Assembly (NCBI GenBank): GCA_025350705.1
Contig: JANXXH010000107.1
Coordinates: 1-33,665, forward strand
Direction of reading: 5' to 3'
DNA: 33,665 nucleotides
Source of the DNA: Gallionella sp.
Lineage (GTDB): Bacteria > Pseudomonadota > Gammaproteobacteria > Burkholderiales > Gallionellaceae
Position numbers and translations under genes: made by a program
The notes under the pieces: generated by a model
Told to the model about the DNA's origin: nothing
The model's database searches: none
What the model saw: only the letters and a program-made list of their open reading frames with translations
Part shown: piece after piece, positions 1 to 8,454 of the stretch
Position numbering within the stretch: the first letter of the stretch is position 1
Layout: the number at the start of each line of letters is the position of its first letter

Positions 1-51
1 AATGCGGCATTTTGCTCAACTTAAACTGACACTTAAATTAAGCAGGTTGAT

Positions 52-2559
52 TTACTCGCGCAATATCGCCAAAGGCGGCATGCTCACCACTTGCCGTGTA
101 GCCAGCCACCCCGCCAGCGTCACCACCGACATCCCGCCCAGACAACCGATCAGCCATATCGCAATTCCCGGATGATAAGGAATCTCCAGTACGAAGCGCG
201 CCAGCACCCATCCCAGCATCTCTGCACCTGCGGCGGAGAACAGGCCGCTCAATAATCCCAGCACCGCGAATTCGCTCAGGTGCAACCGCCGCAGATAATG
301 ACTGTCCGCCCCCAGCGTGCGCAGGATCGCGGCTTCGTGGATGCGCTCGTCCTGGGTCGCGAGCAGCGCCGCATACAGCACAGCCAAGCCACTCAGCAGC
401 GTGAACATGAACACTGCGCTCATCGTCTGCGAGATCTGATCCATGATGTGGCGCACCTGCTCGATCATCGCCTCGGTATCTATCATCAGCAGATTGGTGA
501 AACTCTTGATCAGAGCATTCGCCGCCGACGCCTTATCCGTAGGCAGATGAAAGCTCGTGATGAAACTGGCCGGATAATCTTCCAGTATGCCGGGCGCGGC
601 GACCACGAAAAAATTCACCTGCATCGAATCCCACTGCACCTTGCGCAAATTCGTCACCTGCGCGCTGAACCGGTTGCCCGCCACATCGTAGGTCAGCATG
701 TCGCCCAGGTGTATGTTCAGCGTTTTGGCGATGCCCTCTTCCACCGACAACTGCCCTCCGCCTTTCAGCCCTAAATCCTGAGTCCCCAGTCCTCTGCTGT
801 CCCACCATTCTCCCTGCACCAATTCATTACCTTTAGGCAAGCTATCCGACCACGACAGATTGAACTCACGCTCCACCAGCCCGCGCGCGCGCGGGTCGGG
901 ATAATCGTCGCCGCTGACCGGGTGTTGGTTGATCGCCACCAGGCGGCCGCGCACCATCGGGAATAATTCCGGCGGTGGCAATTTTTGCCGCGCGAAAAAA
1001 TCCAGTACCGCCGCGCGCTGGTCGGGCTGGATGTTGACGATGAAACGGTTGGGCGCATCCGGCGGCAGGCGCGAACGCCAGCTGTCCATCAGGTCGGCGC
1101 GCACGAAGGTCAGCATCAGCAAGGCCATGCCACCGAGGCTGAGCGCGACGATCTGCACCGCGTTGCTGCGCGAATGCCGTGCCAGATTGGAGAAGGCCAG
1201 ATTAAATATAGTAGCGCTGCCGAATCTCGCCAACGCGCGCACCATCAGCCACGCCAGCAAGCCGAACACCAGCAAGCCCGCTATCAGACCACCCAACACG
1301 GTGAACCCAAGCTTGAGCGAACCGGCCTGCCACAGGAACAGCGCGCACAGTACTATTCCACCGGAGGCATACAGCAATCCGATACTTGCCTGAGGCACAC
1401 CAAGTTCGCGGCGGATCACGCGCAACGGCGACACACTCTTCAACTGCCACAGCGGCAGAAAAGCAAAGCCCAGCAGCAGCGCCATGCCGCTCGCGGCGGC
1501 CTGCCACATCGGTGTCCAGCCGGGTGCGGGCAACGCCGCCGCGCGCATCGCTGCGATGGATTCCACCAATATTGATTGAGAAGCATAGCCGAGCAACTCA
1601 CCCAGCAGTACCGCTGCGAAGCCCAGCAGCAAAAACTGATAGAGAAAGATGCGCAACACCTGCGACTGATCCGCGCCCAGGCAACGCATCATCGCGCAGC
1701 TATCCAGGTGGCGCGCAATAAAATGCCGCGCGGCCAAGGCGAGTGCCACGCCAGCCAGCACCACGGCGGTCAGCGCAGCGAGGCCAAGGAAATGTTCAGC
1801 ACGTTCCAGTGCGATGCGTATCTCAGGGCGCGCGTCGCGCACATCCTCCAGCCTCTCGCCCACACCCAATTGCTTTTGCAACCATGAACGCAGATTGGCC
1901 ACCTGCTTCGCCTCGCCCGCAATCATCAGGCGATAAGTAATGCGGCTGCCCTCCTGCACTAATCCGCTAGCAGGCAAATCTTCTGCATTCAAAATCACGC
2001 GCGGCGCGAAACTGGCAAAGCCGACCGACTGGTCTACAAAGCGTACCACCCGCGCCGCCACCCGCACATGCAGCGCGCCGATGCCCACCACATCGCCCAG
2101 TTGCAAACCCAGACGCTGCATCAGGCGCTCATCCGCCCACAGCGTGCCGCGCGCAGGGATGGCGCTGTTCTCAAAGCGGATGACATGCTGCGCGCCATCG
2201 TCGATGATGATCTTGCCGCGCAGCGGATACCCTTGTTCCACCGACATGATGTCCGCCAGCAGGTTCTCATGCTGGCCAGCCACCATGCTGGGAAACGCAT
2301 CCGACTCTATCACGCGCAACCCGCGCTGCAACGCAGCATCGCGGTATTCTTTTGGCAACGGCCGTGTCGAAGTGATGCGCAGGTCTGCACCGATCAGGCT
2401 GGTCGCCTCCTGCTGCAATGCCAGCCGAACGCGGTCGGCGAACAGCCCGACAGTGGAGATGCTGCCCACCGCCAGCACCAGCGCGACCAGCAGCACGCGC
2501 CATTCTCCCGCGCGCCAGTCGCGGCGCAGCAGATTGAGGGAGAGGTGGAGGAGGTTCAT
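52..2559 (-). CDS. ybbP: ABC transporter permease, YbbP/FtsX family
   Basis: Large inner-membrane permease of about 835 residues with the duplicated FtsX layout: an N-terminal membrane segment after LLRRDWRAGEWRVLL, a long periplasmic region, a central block of membrane helices near residues 260–480, a second periplasmic region and a C-terminal helix block. It should pair with the YbbA ATPase encoded upstream on the same strand; this family exports or extracts lipids or proteins at the inner membrane, with substrate unproven. I chose the ATG at 2559 (MNLLHLSLN) because family members begin with this amphipathic stretch; a TTG/ATG start at 2592/2589 would add 10–11 untypical residues and overlap the upstream gene. 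The odd feature is that an unrelated gene separates it from its ATPase. Family assignment is firm; substrate is not. Confidence 0.9.
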   Translation of the reverse strand: MNLLHLSLNLLRRDWRAGEWRVLLVALVLAVGSISTVGLFADRVRLALQQEATSLIGADLRITSTRPLPKEYRDAALQRGLRVIESDAFPSMVAGQHENLLADIMSVEQGYPLRGKIIIDDGAQHVIRFENSAIPARGTLWADERLMQRLGLQLGDVVGIGALHVRVAARVVRFVDQSVGFASFAPRVILNAEDLPASGLVQEGSRITYRLMIAGEAKQVANLRSWLQKQLGVGERLEDVRDARPEIRIALERAEHFLGLAALTAVVLAGVALALAARHFIARHLDSCAMMRCLGADQSQVLRIFLYQFLLLGFAAVLLGELLGYASQSILVESIAAMRAAALPAPGWTPMWQAAASGMALLLGFAFLPLWQLKSVSPLRVIRRELGVPQASIGLLYASGGIVLCALFLWQAGSLKLGFTVLGGLIAGLLVFGLLAWLMVRALARFGSATIFNLAFSNLARHSRSNAVQIVALSLGGMALLMLTFVRADLMDSWRSRLPPDAPNRFIVNIQPDQRAAVLDFFARQKLPPPELFPMVRGRLVAINQHPVSGDDYPDPRARGLVEREFNLSWSDSLPKGNELVQGEWWDSRGLGTQDLGLKGGGQLSVEEGIAKTLNIHLGDMLTYDVAGNRFSAQVTNLRKVQWDSMQVNFFVVAAPGILEDYPASFITSFHLPTDKASAANALIKSFTNLLMIDTEAMIEQVRHIMDQISQTMSAVFMFTLLSGLAVLYAALLATQDERIHEAAILRTLGADSHYLRRLHLSEFAVLGLLSGLFSAAGAEMLGWVLARFVLEIPYHPGIAIWLIGCLGGMSVVTLAGWLATRQVVSMPPLAILRE

Positions 2560-2572
2560 TTGCGCGTTACAC

Positions 2573-3442
2573 TCAAAAACCTTGTGCATCAAGAAAGTTT
2601 TTTATGTGAAGTCGAGCGAGAGAGAGCGAATTGGCGTAACGCGTAACATTTTCCGGCACCATATCAGTCATAAAATATTCTCTGAAATAATTGTCCGAGA
2701 ACTCTTGGTTTCTTATTCTGCCGATTTCTCTTATTTGCTCCATCGATATTTCTTTTCCTTCCGCTATGGCTTGAGCTCGTATGGTGGATGCTCGCTGCTC
2801 CATTACCTCTTTTGTGCATTTTGTTTCGACATAACCAACTACTACTTTCATAAACCAAGCTTCAGCAGTTTGTACAAGAAAGCCGCCTGTATTCAAATCA
2901 TTCTGCAACAAAGCAGTAACAGCAGCACTTACATCCAATGTCAGAAACAACTGCCTATAAAAATCACGGAATCGACCAAGTAACTCTGAGCCATCTGTAC
3001 TATCAGTGGGGCCAATGATTGCGTAGCATGGGGCGGGGCTAGTTGGGTTGAGTTCCCCAAGAAAGTGCGCACCGAAGCAGGCGACCACACAAACCAATAA
3101 GTTGAACTGCATTTCACGATTTAGAGGAACCAGGAGAGTTCCAAGGTCTTCCCATAAAATATAGCTATCATCAGCAAAGACGATTCCAGCCATATCCTCT
3201 AATCCATGCGTTTCGATGTGCAGGATATATTGCTCGCCATTCGTACGCGCCACTGTCGTGAGCATGCAGATTAATTTACTGAACTGGCCTGCACTCTGAA
3301 CAGAATGATATTCAACCGGTGGCATCTGTTCGTTATTTTCAGCCAAGCCAACCAAGTAGGCATGTAGGTGAGCCCCCGACTTAAAATCAGAAGAAGAAAG
3401 AGACTCGATTACGACGACTCGGGTAAAACTAAAGCCAGACAC
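2573..3442 (-). CDS. Caspase-like (clan CD/CHAT-type) cysteine peptidase homologue
   Basis: Protein of about 289 residues. The central segment has the caspase-fold signature: a beta strand ending in HIETHG, an acidic turn (FADD), a helix with WEDLGTLL, then the hydrophobic strand FNLLVCVVACFGAHF. The putative catalytic pair is His (about residue 79) and Cys (about 122), 43 residues apart, as in caspase/CHAT proteins. The remaining ~150 residues are mainly helical and unrecognised. The frame opens at a TTG (3460), but AGGA lies nine bases before a GTG at 3442, so I prefer GTG. The gene is AT-richer than its neighbours and sits between ybbA and ybbP, which are normally adjacent, so it looks inserted. 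Peptidase activity is inferred from the motif pair only; the biological role is unknown. Confidence 0.72.
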   Translation of the reverse strand: MSGFSFTRVVVIESLSSSDFKSGAHLHAYLVGLAENNEQMPPVEYHSVQSAGQFSKLICMLTTVARTNGEQYILHIETHGLEDMAGIVFADDSYILWEDLGTLLVPLNREMQFNLLVCVVACFGAHFLGELNPTSPAPCYAIIGPTDSTDGSELLGRFRDFYRQLFLTLDVSAAVTALLQNDLNTGGFLVQTAEAWFMKVVVGYVETKCTKEVMEQRASTIRAQAIAEGKEISMEQIREIGRIRNQEFSDNYFREYFMTDMVPENVTRYANSLSLARLHIKNFLDAQGF

Positions 3443-3495
3443 AATGGATATTCCTGTCAAATTTTCTTATGAAAATGGGGGGCATTGCACCCCAT

Positions 3496-4179
3496 CTACA
3501 ATTCCACACGCCCCGCCGCCAGATGCAACTGCCTGTTGCAACGCCGCGCCAGCGCTTCGTCGTGGGTGACGAGGATCAGCGTGGTGTCCTGCGCGCGGTT
3601 GAGCTCCAGCAATAGTTCGATGATCTGTGCGCCAGTGGCGGCGTCGAGATTGCCGGTCGGCTCATCGGCGAACAATATCTTGGGCTGCACGACGAAGGCG
3701 CGAGCGATGGCGACGCGCTGCTGCTCGCCGCCGGAGAGGTGCTTGGGCAAATGAGTCATGCGCTGCGCGAGCCCGACGCGCTGCAACACCTGCACTGCGC
3801 GCTCGCGCGCATCGGTTACGCCGTGCAGCTCCAGCGGCAGCATCACGTTTTCCAGCGCGGTCAACGCGGGCAGCAACTGGAACGACTGGAACACGAAGCC
3901 CGCGAGGCGTCCGCGCAGGCGCGCGCGGCTGTCTTCGTCGTGTGAGAAGATGTCCGTGCCGTCGAGGTAAACCGTGCCGCTGCTGGGCACATCCAGCCCG
4001 GCCAGCAGGCCGAGCAACGTGGACTTGCCGGAACCTGATGCGCCGAGTATCGCGAGGCTGTCGCCCGCCTCCACACTGAAATTGACCTCGTGCAGGATAA
4101 CCAGCGGCGGCGCGTCACCTTCCAACGAGGGACTTGCCACTTGCTTGGTTAGACCTTCTGCCTGCACAATCACTGTCAT
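3496..4179 (-). CDS. ybbA: ABC transporter ATP-binding protein YbbA (LolD-like)
   Basis: Cytoplasmic ATPase of 227 residues, full length for the LolD/YbbA/MacB class. Walker A GASGSGKST, Q-loop VFQSFQLLPAL, signature LSGGEQQR, Walker B ILFADEPTGNLD and the switch histidine in LVTHDEALA are all present. It should energise the YbbP permease encoded downstream on the same strand. AAGGA nine bases before the ATG supports this start. The start codon is interleaved with that of divergent tesA, the gene order known from E. coli (tesA/ybbA/ybbP). Confidence 0.95.
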   Translation of the reverse strand: MTVIVQAEGLTKQVASPSLEGDAPPLVILHEVNFSVEAGDSLAILGASGSGKSTLLGLLAGLDVPSSGTVYLDGTDIFSHDEDSRARLRGRLAGFVFQSFQLLPALTALENVMLPLELHGVTDARERAVQVLQRVGLAQRMTHLPKHLSGGEQQRVAIARAFVVQPKILFADEPTGNLDAATGAQIIELLLELNRAQDTTLILVTHDEALARRCNRQLHLAAGRVEL

Positions 4180-4789
4180 GAAAAACTTGTCCTTAAAAAT
4201 TATTTTGCTGGTCGCAATATTATTGCTGCCACATTTCGCTTATGCCGCAAAAAACATACTGGTGTTCGGCGACAGTCTATCAGCCGGATATGGCATCGCA
4301 ATAGAAAAAAGTTGGCCGAGTCTGCTGCAACAGGAATTGGTGCGCACGCAATCCATATTCACTGCCGTAAACGTCAGCATCAGCGGCGAGACCACCACCG
4401 GCGGGCGGCAGCGCATCGCCAAGGCATTAAAGCAACATCGTCCGGCTATTGTGATCGTGGAGCTCGGTGCGAACGATGGATTGCGAGGCGCGCCGATCAA
4501 GGATATCGAAACTAACTTAAACTACATCATCGAACAATCGCAGCTTTCTGGCGCGAAAGTGCTGCTCGCCGGCATGAAGCTGCCGCCGAATTACGGGGGG
4601 CCTTACACCACGGAATTCGATAATATCTTCCCGCGCGTCGCGAAAAATCGCGGCATCCTGGCAGTGCCATTTCTGCTCGAAGGTGTTGCCCCGGATCAAT
4701 TCCAGTCCGACAACCTGCATCCTCTTGCCACCGCACAGCAACGCATCATGCTCAATGTGATGCAGGAGTTGAAGCACCTGCTACATTAA
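4178..4789 (+). CDS. tesA: Acyl-CoA thioesterase I / lysophospholipase L1, periplasmic
   Basis: SGNH-hydrolase of 203 residues. It has a signal peptide (MKNLSLK followed by a hydrophobic core, likely cleaved after AYA at residue 23), block I FGDSLSAGY with nucleophile Ser33, block III GAND, and the C-terminal Asp/His pair in DNLHP. The length matches the E. coli thioesterase I/protease I/lysophospholipase L1 family, which hydrolyses acyl thioesters and lysophospholipids in the periplasm. The same frame stays open upstream through antisense ybbA to 3974, but that extension would bury the signal peptide, so I use ATG 4178. No clear Shine-Dalgarno precedes it. The start overlaps the divergent ybbA start by two bases, so its promoter must lie within ybbA. 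Confidence 0.94.
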   Translation: MKNLSLKIILLVAILLLPHFAYAAKNILVFGDSLSAGYGIAIEKSWPSLLQQELVRTQSIFTAVNVSISGETTTGGRQRIAKALKQHRPAIVIVELGANDGLRGAPIKDIETNLNYIIEQSQLSGAKVLLAGMKLPPNYGGPYTTEFDNIFPRVAKNRGILAVPFLLEGVAPDQFQSDNLHPLATAQQRIMLNVMQELKHLLH

Positions 4790-4813
4790 CAGTCATTCGG
4801 CGTTTCTTCTATC

Positions 4814-4839
4814 GGTGGGTTACGCTACGCTAACCCACC
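4814..4839. repeat. Extragenic palindromic repeat between convergent genes
   Basis: A nine-base perfect stem (GGTGGGTTA … TAACCCACC) around the 8-base loop CGCTACGC, just after tesA. It resembles a short extragenic repeat widespread in proteobacteria. It sits between convergent genes and may act as a bidirectional terminator, although no T-tract follows. The minus-strand gene ends inside it: its TAG stop comes from the repeat. Confidence 0.7.
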
Positions 4840-5813
4840 CTACGAGAGCTGCGGGAAGCTTTGCGTTCCGGCATGCTCAACGCGATCACGCCCAACCCTA
4901 CGGCGAACCACAGCGTTGCGAGCCGGATCAGCACGGTCGCGGCGACCGCTTGCGGTTGGGCGACATGGTTCAGCATCAGCAGCGCAACCATGGTTGCTTC
5001 CGCGCCGCCGAGCCCGCCGGGCAGAAAGCTGACCGCGCCGACCAGCATCGAGAAGGCATAGATAAACAGTGCGGTCGGTAGCGCCAGGTCACTGCCGAGT
5101 GTGTGCATGATGTAATAAAAAGCCACCGCCTCCGCACCCCAGGCGACCGTCCCCAACACAATTCCGTACAACAACATCGGCAGGCTGAAGCAACGACCGG
5201 AATGCAGCACGATCTCGATGGTGTGCCCGACCAGTTTGCCCAGCCGTGCAGGCAGCCTGTTCAGCGCAACTAACTCGATCGCTTGCAGCCATCCCGTTTG
5301 CTGCACCACCACCAGGACAACCAGGATCAATACCGCCAGAACCATCACCATAGGCTGTGCCTGCGGATAGACCCACAGGCCGACCGCGACCAGCAACAGC
5401 ATGACGATGAGGTTGGTAAAATGCTCCGCAAAGAATGCGGCCAGGCTTTCCGGATAAGACACACCATGCTGCTTGAGGAACACGCTGCGTATGCTTTCGC
5501 CCACCTTGCCGGGCAAGATAGTCAGGCCGAATCCGGCGATGTAGATGCGCAGGCTTTCGGACGTGTGGACGCGATGGCCGAGCAGTGCCAGATATTTTTG
5601 CCAGCGTATGAAACGCACCCCGTAATTGACCAGCGATAATGCCAGAGCGATGGCTGTGCCAACGAAGCCCACGCGGACGAGAGCCGCCACGACCTCATGC
5701 CAGCCGCCCCATATAGAAAATGCCAGATAGCCGATTGCGCTGAGCAGCACGATCAGCAGCAGCGCGCGGAAGCGCCAGCCGCTCAGGACAGTATGCGGCT
5801 TATGATTTGTCAT
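4830..5813 (-). CDS. LPG_synthase_TM (UPF0104) family membrane protein
   Basis: Integral membrane protein of about 327 residues with some eight hydrophobic helices. It has features typical of the LPG synthase transmembrane/flippase-like family: GFGLTILPGKVGESIRSVFL near residue 95, LPGGLGGAEATMVALL near 270, and a conserved pattern of Gly, Pro and Glu within the helices. Family members are flippase-like modules for amino-acylated or glycosylated lipids. It is the last gene of the glycosyl-lipid locus, 18 bases after the phosphoribosyltransferase, so transport of a lipid-linked sugar or of a glycolipid is a reasonable but unproven role. ATG 5813 is preferred over TTG 5819. The last residues (RRVG) and the stop lie in an extragenic repeat, so the C-terminus may have been remodelled. 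Confidence 0.85.
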   Translation of the reverse strand: MTNHKPHTVLSGWRFRALLLIVLLSAIGYLAFSIWGGWHEVVAALVRVGFVGTAIALALSLVNYGVRFIRWQKYLALLGHRVHTSESLRIYIAGFGLTILPGKVGESIRSVFLKQHGVSYPESLAAFFAEHFTNLIVMLLLVAVGLWVYPQAQPMVMVLAVLILVVLVVVQQTGWLQAIELVALNRLPARLGKLVGHTIEIVLHSGRCFSLPMLLYGIVLGTVAWGAEAVAFYYIMHTLGSDLALPTALFIYAFSMLVGAVSFLPGGLGGAEATMVALLMLNHVAQPQAVAATVLIRLATLWFAVGLGVIALSMPERKASRSSRRVG

Positions 5814-5831
5814 ATCCAAATAAGGTTATGT

Positions 5832-6704
5832 TCAGGCGATCAGCAGGAAGGTCGTTACCGCCCACGCGCCGACCACGATGATCAAGTGCGGGTCGCGTAC
5901 CAGGTCATGCGCCGTATCGCCGCCACGGTTCTGGTGATGCAGCAAGTAGATGTAACGGAACACGCCGTACATCACGAACGGCACGGTGTAGATCAGGTTG
6001 GGCGTGTTGTGGATGCGTATCGTGTCGGCGTTCATCGTGTACAAGCTGTAGCTCATGATCAGCCCGGCGGCGGTCACCCCTATCATCTTGTCCAGCAGCA
6101 CCGGGCTGTAATGTTCCAGCACTTTGCGATGCGTGGTTTTATCTTCGCTCAGCGCGATGATCTCCGCGCGGCGCTTGGTAAAACCGAGGAACAGCGTCAC
6201 CATCAAGCCGCACAGCAGCAGCCACTGCGAAGGCGGAATGCCGATCCCCAGCGTGCCGGCGAGGATGCGCAGCATGAAGCCGGTGGCGATGATGAACACA
6301 TCCAGAATCACCACATGCTTGAGGCGGAGCGAATAGGCGATGTTTATCAACGCATAACCGATCAGGATCAAGAGCACGATCTGCGATGCGTTATATGCCA
6401 GCGCCAGACCCAGCCCGCCCAGCAGCACCGCGAGAATAACGGCAGCAGGAACGGATACCGATCCGGACGCCAGTGGGCGCTTGCATTTTTTGGGATGCTG
6501 CCTGTCCTGCTCGATATCAACGATGTCGTTGATCGTGTAGATCGCGCTGGACACCAGGCAGAATGCGACGAAAGCGATCACCGCCTGGGTGACCAGATGC
6601 GGATCATGCCATGCGTGGCCGAACAACAGCCCGACGAACACGAATGCATTTTTCACCCACTGGTGCGGGCGCATCAGGCGCAATAACTCAATCAATTTTT
6701 TCAT
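5832..6704 (-). CDS. Decaprenyl-phosphate phosphoribosyltransferase-like UbiA-family enzyme
   Basis: Membrane prenyltransferase of 290 residues. It shows RPHQWVKN near the start, the Mg-binding motif NDIVDIEQD (about residues 59–67), then HPKKCKRPLASG, and a second conserved region LKHVVILDVFIIATGFMLR…AG. These elements match the mycobacterial enzyme Rv3806c (DPPR synthase), which transfers 5-phosphoribose from PRPP to decaprenyl phosphate, rather than UbiA/CyoE/MenA enzymes. About eight or nine helices are visible. It is encoded between a GT-C-like protein and an LPG_synthase_TM protein, and the other steps of the same pathway lie 4–7 kb upstream on the same strand. GTG 6710 is an alternative start. 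The chain length of the lipid acceptor cannot be read from the sequence. Confidence 0.88.
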   Translation of the reverse strand: MKKLIELLRLMRPHQWVKNAFVFVGLLFGHAWHDPHLVTQAVIAFVAFCLVSSAIYTINDIVDIEQDRQHPKKCKRPLASGSVSVPAAVILAVLLGGLGLALAYNASQIVLLILIGYALINIAYSLRLKHVVILDVFIIATGFMLRILAGTLGIGIPPSQWLLLCGLMVTLFLGFTKRRAEIIALSEDKTTHRKVLEHYSPVLLDKMIGVTAAGLIMSYSLYTMNADTIRIHNTPNLIYTVPFVMYGVFRYIYLLHHQNRGGDTAHDLVRDPHLIIVVGAWAVTTFLLIA

Positions 6705-6737
6705 CTCCACCCACTCGAAGTATCCTGATCAGGTTCA

Positions 6738-8363
6738 TCAATTGGAAAGCGCCAAAAATTTCCGTGAAAAATACTGCTGCTTCGCGACATCTCCAAGATG
6801 ACCGTAGGCAGTGGCAAGAGACCGGTAGGTTTCCTTGCTATCCGGATTAAGCGCCATTGTGCCATTTAATTCTTCGATGGCTTGATGCCATATTACATTT
6901 TTCGGCAGAACCAGAACTTCCTCTAGCACAGGGTTCCTCAAGAATAACAACCCGGCCTTTTCTTGCCCGACAAGAATCCAATCGGGATCACTTTCAAGAG
7001 CAACGACAAGAGGGATGATTTCGCCGGAGAAATCCAGGGTAGCCGGTGTAACAATGGCCTGGATATTAAACCTGCGGATAATATCCTGCCATCCCGGATC
7101 AGCCCTGAATATTTCATCGTGCAGTTTCACTGCCGTGTTGTTTTCATAATTCCGTCCATCCACAAAAACAGGACGGTCAAGATCCCACGCCAGATAATTA
7201 CCCAGATGAAAAAAGTTGAGTATATTCCCCGTCACGGCATATTTCTTTATCAGTGCTGCACTTTTGTAAGGCGTGTTCCCTTCGTAAATCCCCGTTCCCC
7301 ACGACGGGCCAATCCCTGTCGCAGCAATCCCCGCCATTACCGCGACAACCGAACACAGCATGATAAGTTTGCGCGACTTCATCTTCGATACTGGCTCCAT
7401 CCAAAACTCAAGCGCACGCATGATCGGGACAAACATGACTATGCCCAGCAACGCGGTGTTCCTGGCATATTTGAAAGCCAGTATCGCAAACGAGCAAGCC
7501 AGCATGACATCGACCCAGCGTCTTCCCGGACCCAATACGATGGCCAGCAATCCGATAACGGAAATAGCAATGAAGTGCGGAGCATATTCGGTCTGCAAAG
7601 CCGGCAGGAACTCGGTCAGGGTGCTGATCAGTTCATCGCTCTGAAAAGAAAATGGCAACAGCAGCTGCCGCAAACCATACGGGTTTAACGTCGCCGCCAC
7701 AGCCATTGCGAGCGCAACGCCGCCAAGTTCTGCGGCAACTTTAAATTTATTCGCTGCTGCCGAAATAACGGCTTGCAATGCATACATCCCGAACACGCCG
7801 ATCAGAAAGATCGCCGATGGATGCGCCAGACTGAGCAGCCATGCAAGAAATGGCAGGGGAACAAGCCACGATATCTTCCTGTGCTGAAGATATCTCTCTA
7901 GCAGGAATATCTCGACCGCGAGCAGCAAATACAGCAACGTTTCCGGCCTGAAATTAAGGCGCGGCTCGATCACCCATAACACCAGTGCAATGACCGGCAG
8001 GGATAGCCACCATTCCGTTTTCGCCTTGACGCGTGCGGCCAGATAAAGCAACAGCAGGATGCCGCAACCGATCGCAGCATTGGCGATCGCCATCCCAACA
8101 TAACCGGAATACTGGTTGATCAAGTAGTAAAGGACACCAAAACCCCATTCATGAAACTCACCCGGCTCGCCCAATCTGGGCAGGATGTAAAACTCGACAG
8201 CGGGAACCTGCATCTGGCGAAGCACCTCTCGTCCGACGACCATGTGAAACCAGATGTCTGAATCAAAAATCTTGCGTAACAAACTGATGCCAACAAAGCC
8301 AAATATAATCGTCACCGGGAGCGATCCACGCCAGGCACGAATAAAGTTCTGCACAGCAGACAT
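6738..8363 (-). CDS. GT-C fold-like polytopic membrane protein with short TPR-like tail
   Basis: Protein of 541 residues with roughly ten to twelve hydrophobic helices. Its first periplasmic loop carries FDSDIWFHMVVGREVL, the acidic D-x-D/W-H pattern of a large group of GT-C glycosyltransferase-like proteins, followed by LNFRPETLLYLLLAVEIFL. After the last helix comes a soluble region (IYEGNTPYKSAAL…VFVDGRNY) and one TPR-like unit near the C-terminus (ALNPDSKETYRSLATAYGHL). It is probably a polyprenyl-phosphate-sugar-dependent glycosyltransferase. Donor and acceptor are unknown; the locus suggests a pentofuranosyl lipid donor. It lies 33 bases upstream of the phosphoribosyltransferase gene. 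Confidence 0.72.
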   Translation of the reverse strand: MSAVQNFIRAWRGSLPVTIIFGFVGISLLRKIFDSDIWFHMVVGREVLRQMQVPAVEFYILPRLGEPGEFHEWGFGVLYYLINQYSGYVGMAIANAAIGCGILLLLYLAARVKAKTEWWLSLPVIALVLWVIEPRLNFRPETLLYLLLAVEIFLLERYLQHRKISWLVPLPFLAWLLSLAHPSAIFLIGVFGMYALQAVISAAANKFKVAAELGGVALAMAVAATLNPYGLRQLLLPFSFQSDELISTLTEFLPALQTEYAPHFIAISVIGLLAIVLGPGRRWVDVMLACSFAILAFKYARNTALLGIVMFVPIMRALEFWMEPVSKMKSRKLIMLCSVVAVMAGIAATGIGPSWGTGIYEGNTPYKSAALIKKYAVTGNILNFFHLGNYLAWDLDRPVFVDGRNYENNTAVKLHDEIFRADPGWQDIIRRFNIQAIVTPATLDFSGEIIPLVVALESDPDWILVGQEKAGLLFLRNPVLEEVLVLPKNVIWHQAIEELNGTMALNPDSKETYRSLATAYGHLGDVAKQQYFSRKFLALSN

Positions 8364-8454
8364 CAGGCCGCCGTCTCCAACACAGGTTGCATGGCAATAA
8401 TGGCTATACGCAAGAACAAGGGGAACAGCAGTTCAGCCGAGTTTGTTTCACGAT

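Noticed and set aside
1940-2983. 347-codon plus-strand frame spanning the ybbP 5' end and the caspase-like gene
   Set aside because: Crosses two well-supported minus-strand genes and has no recognisable domain.
5697-6686. 329-codon plus-strand frame opposite the phosphoribosyltransferase gene
   Set aside because: Gln/His/Arg-rich composition typical of antisense translation; the minus-strand membrane enzyme is unambiguous.
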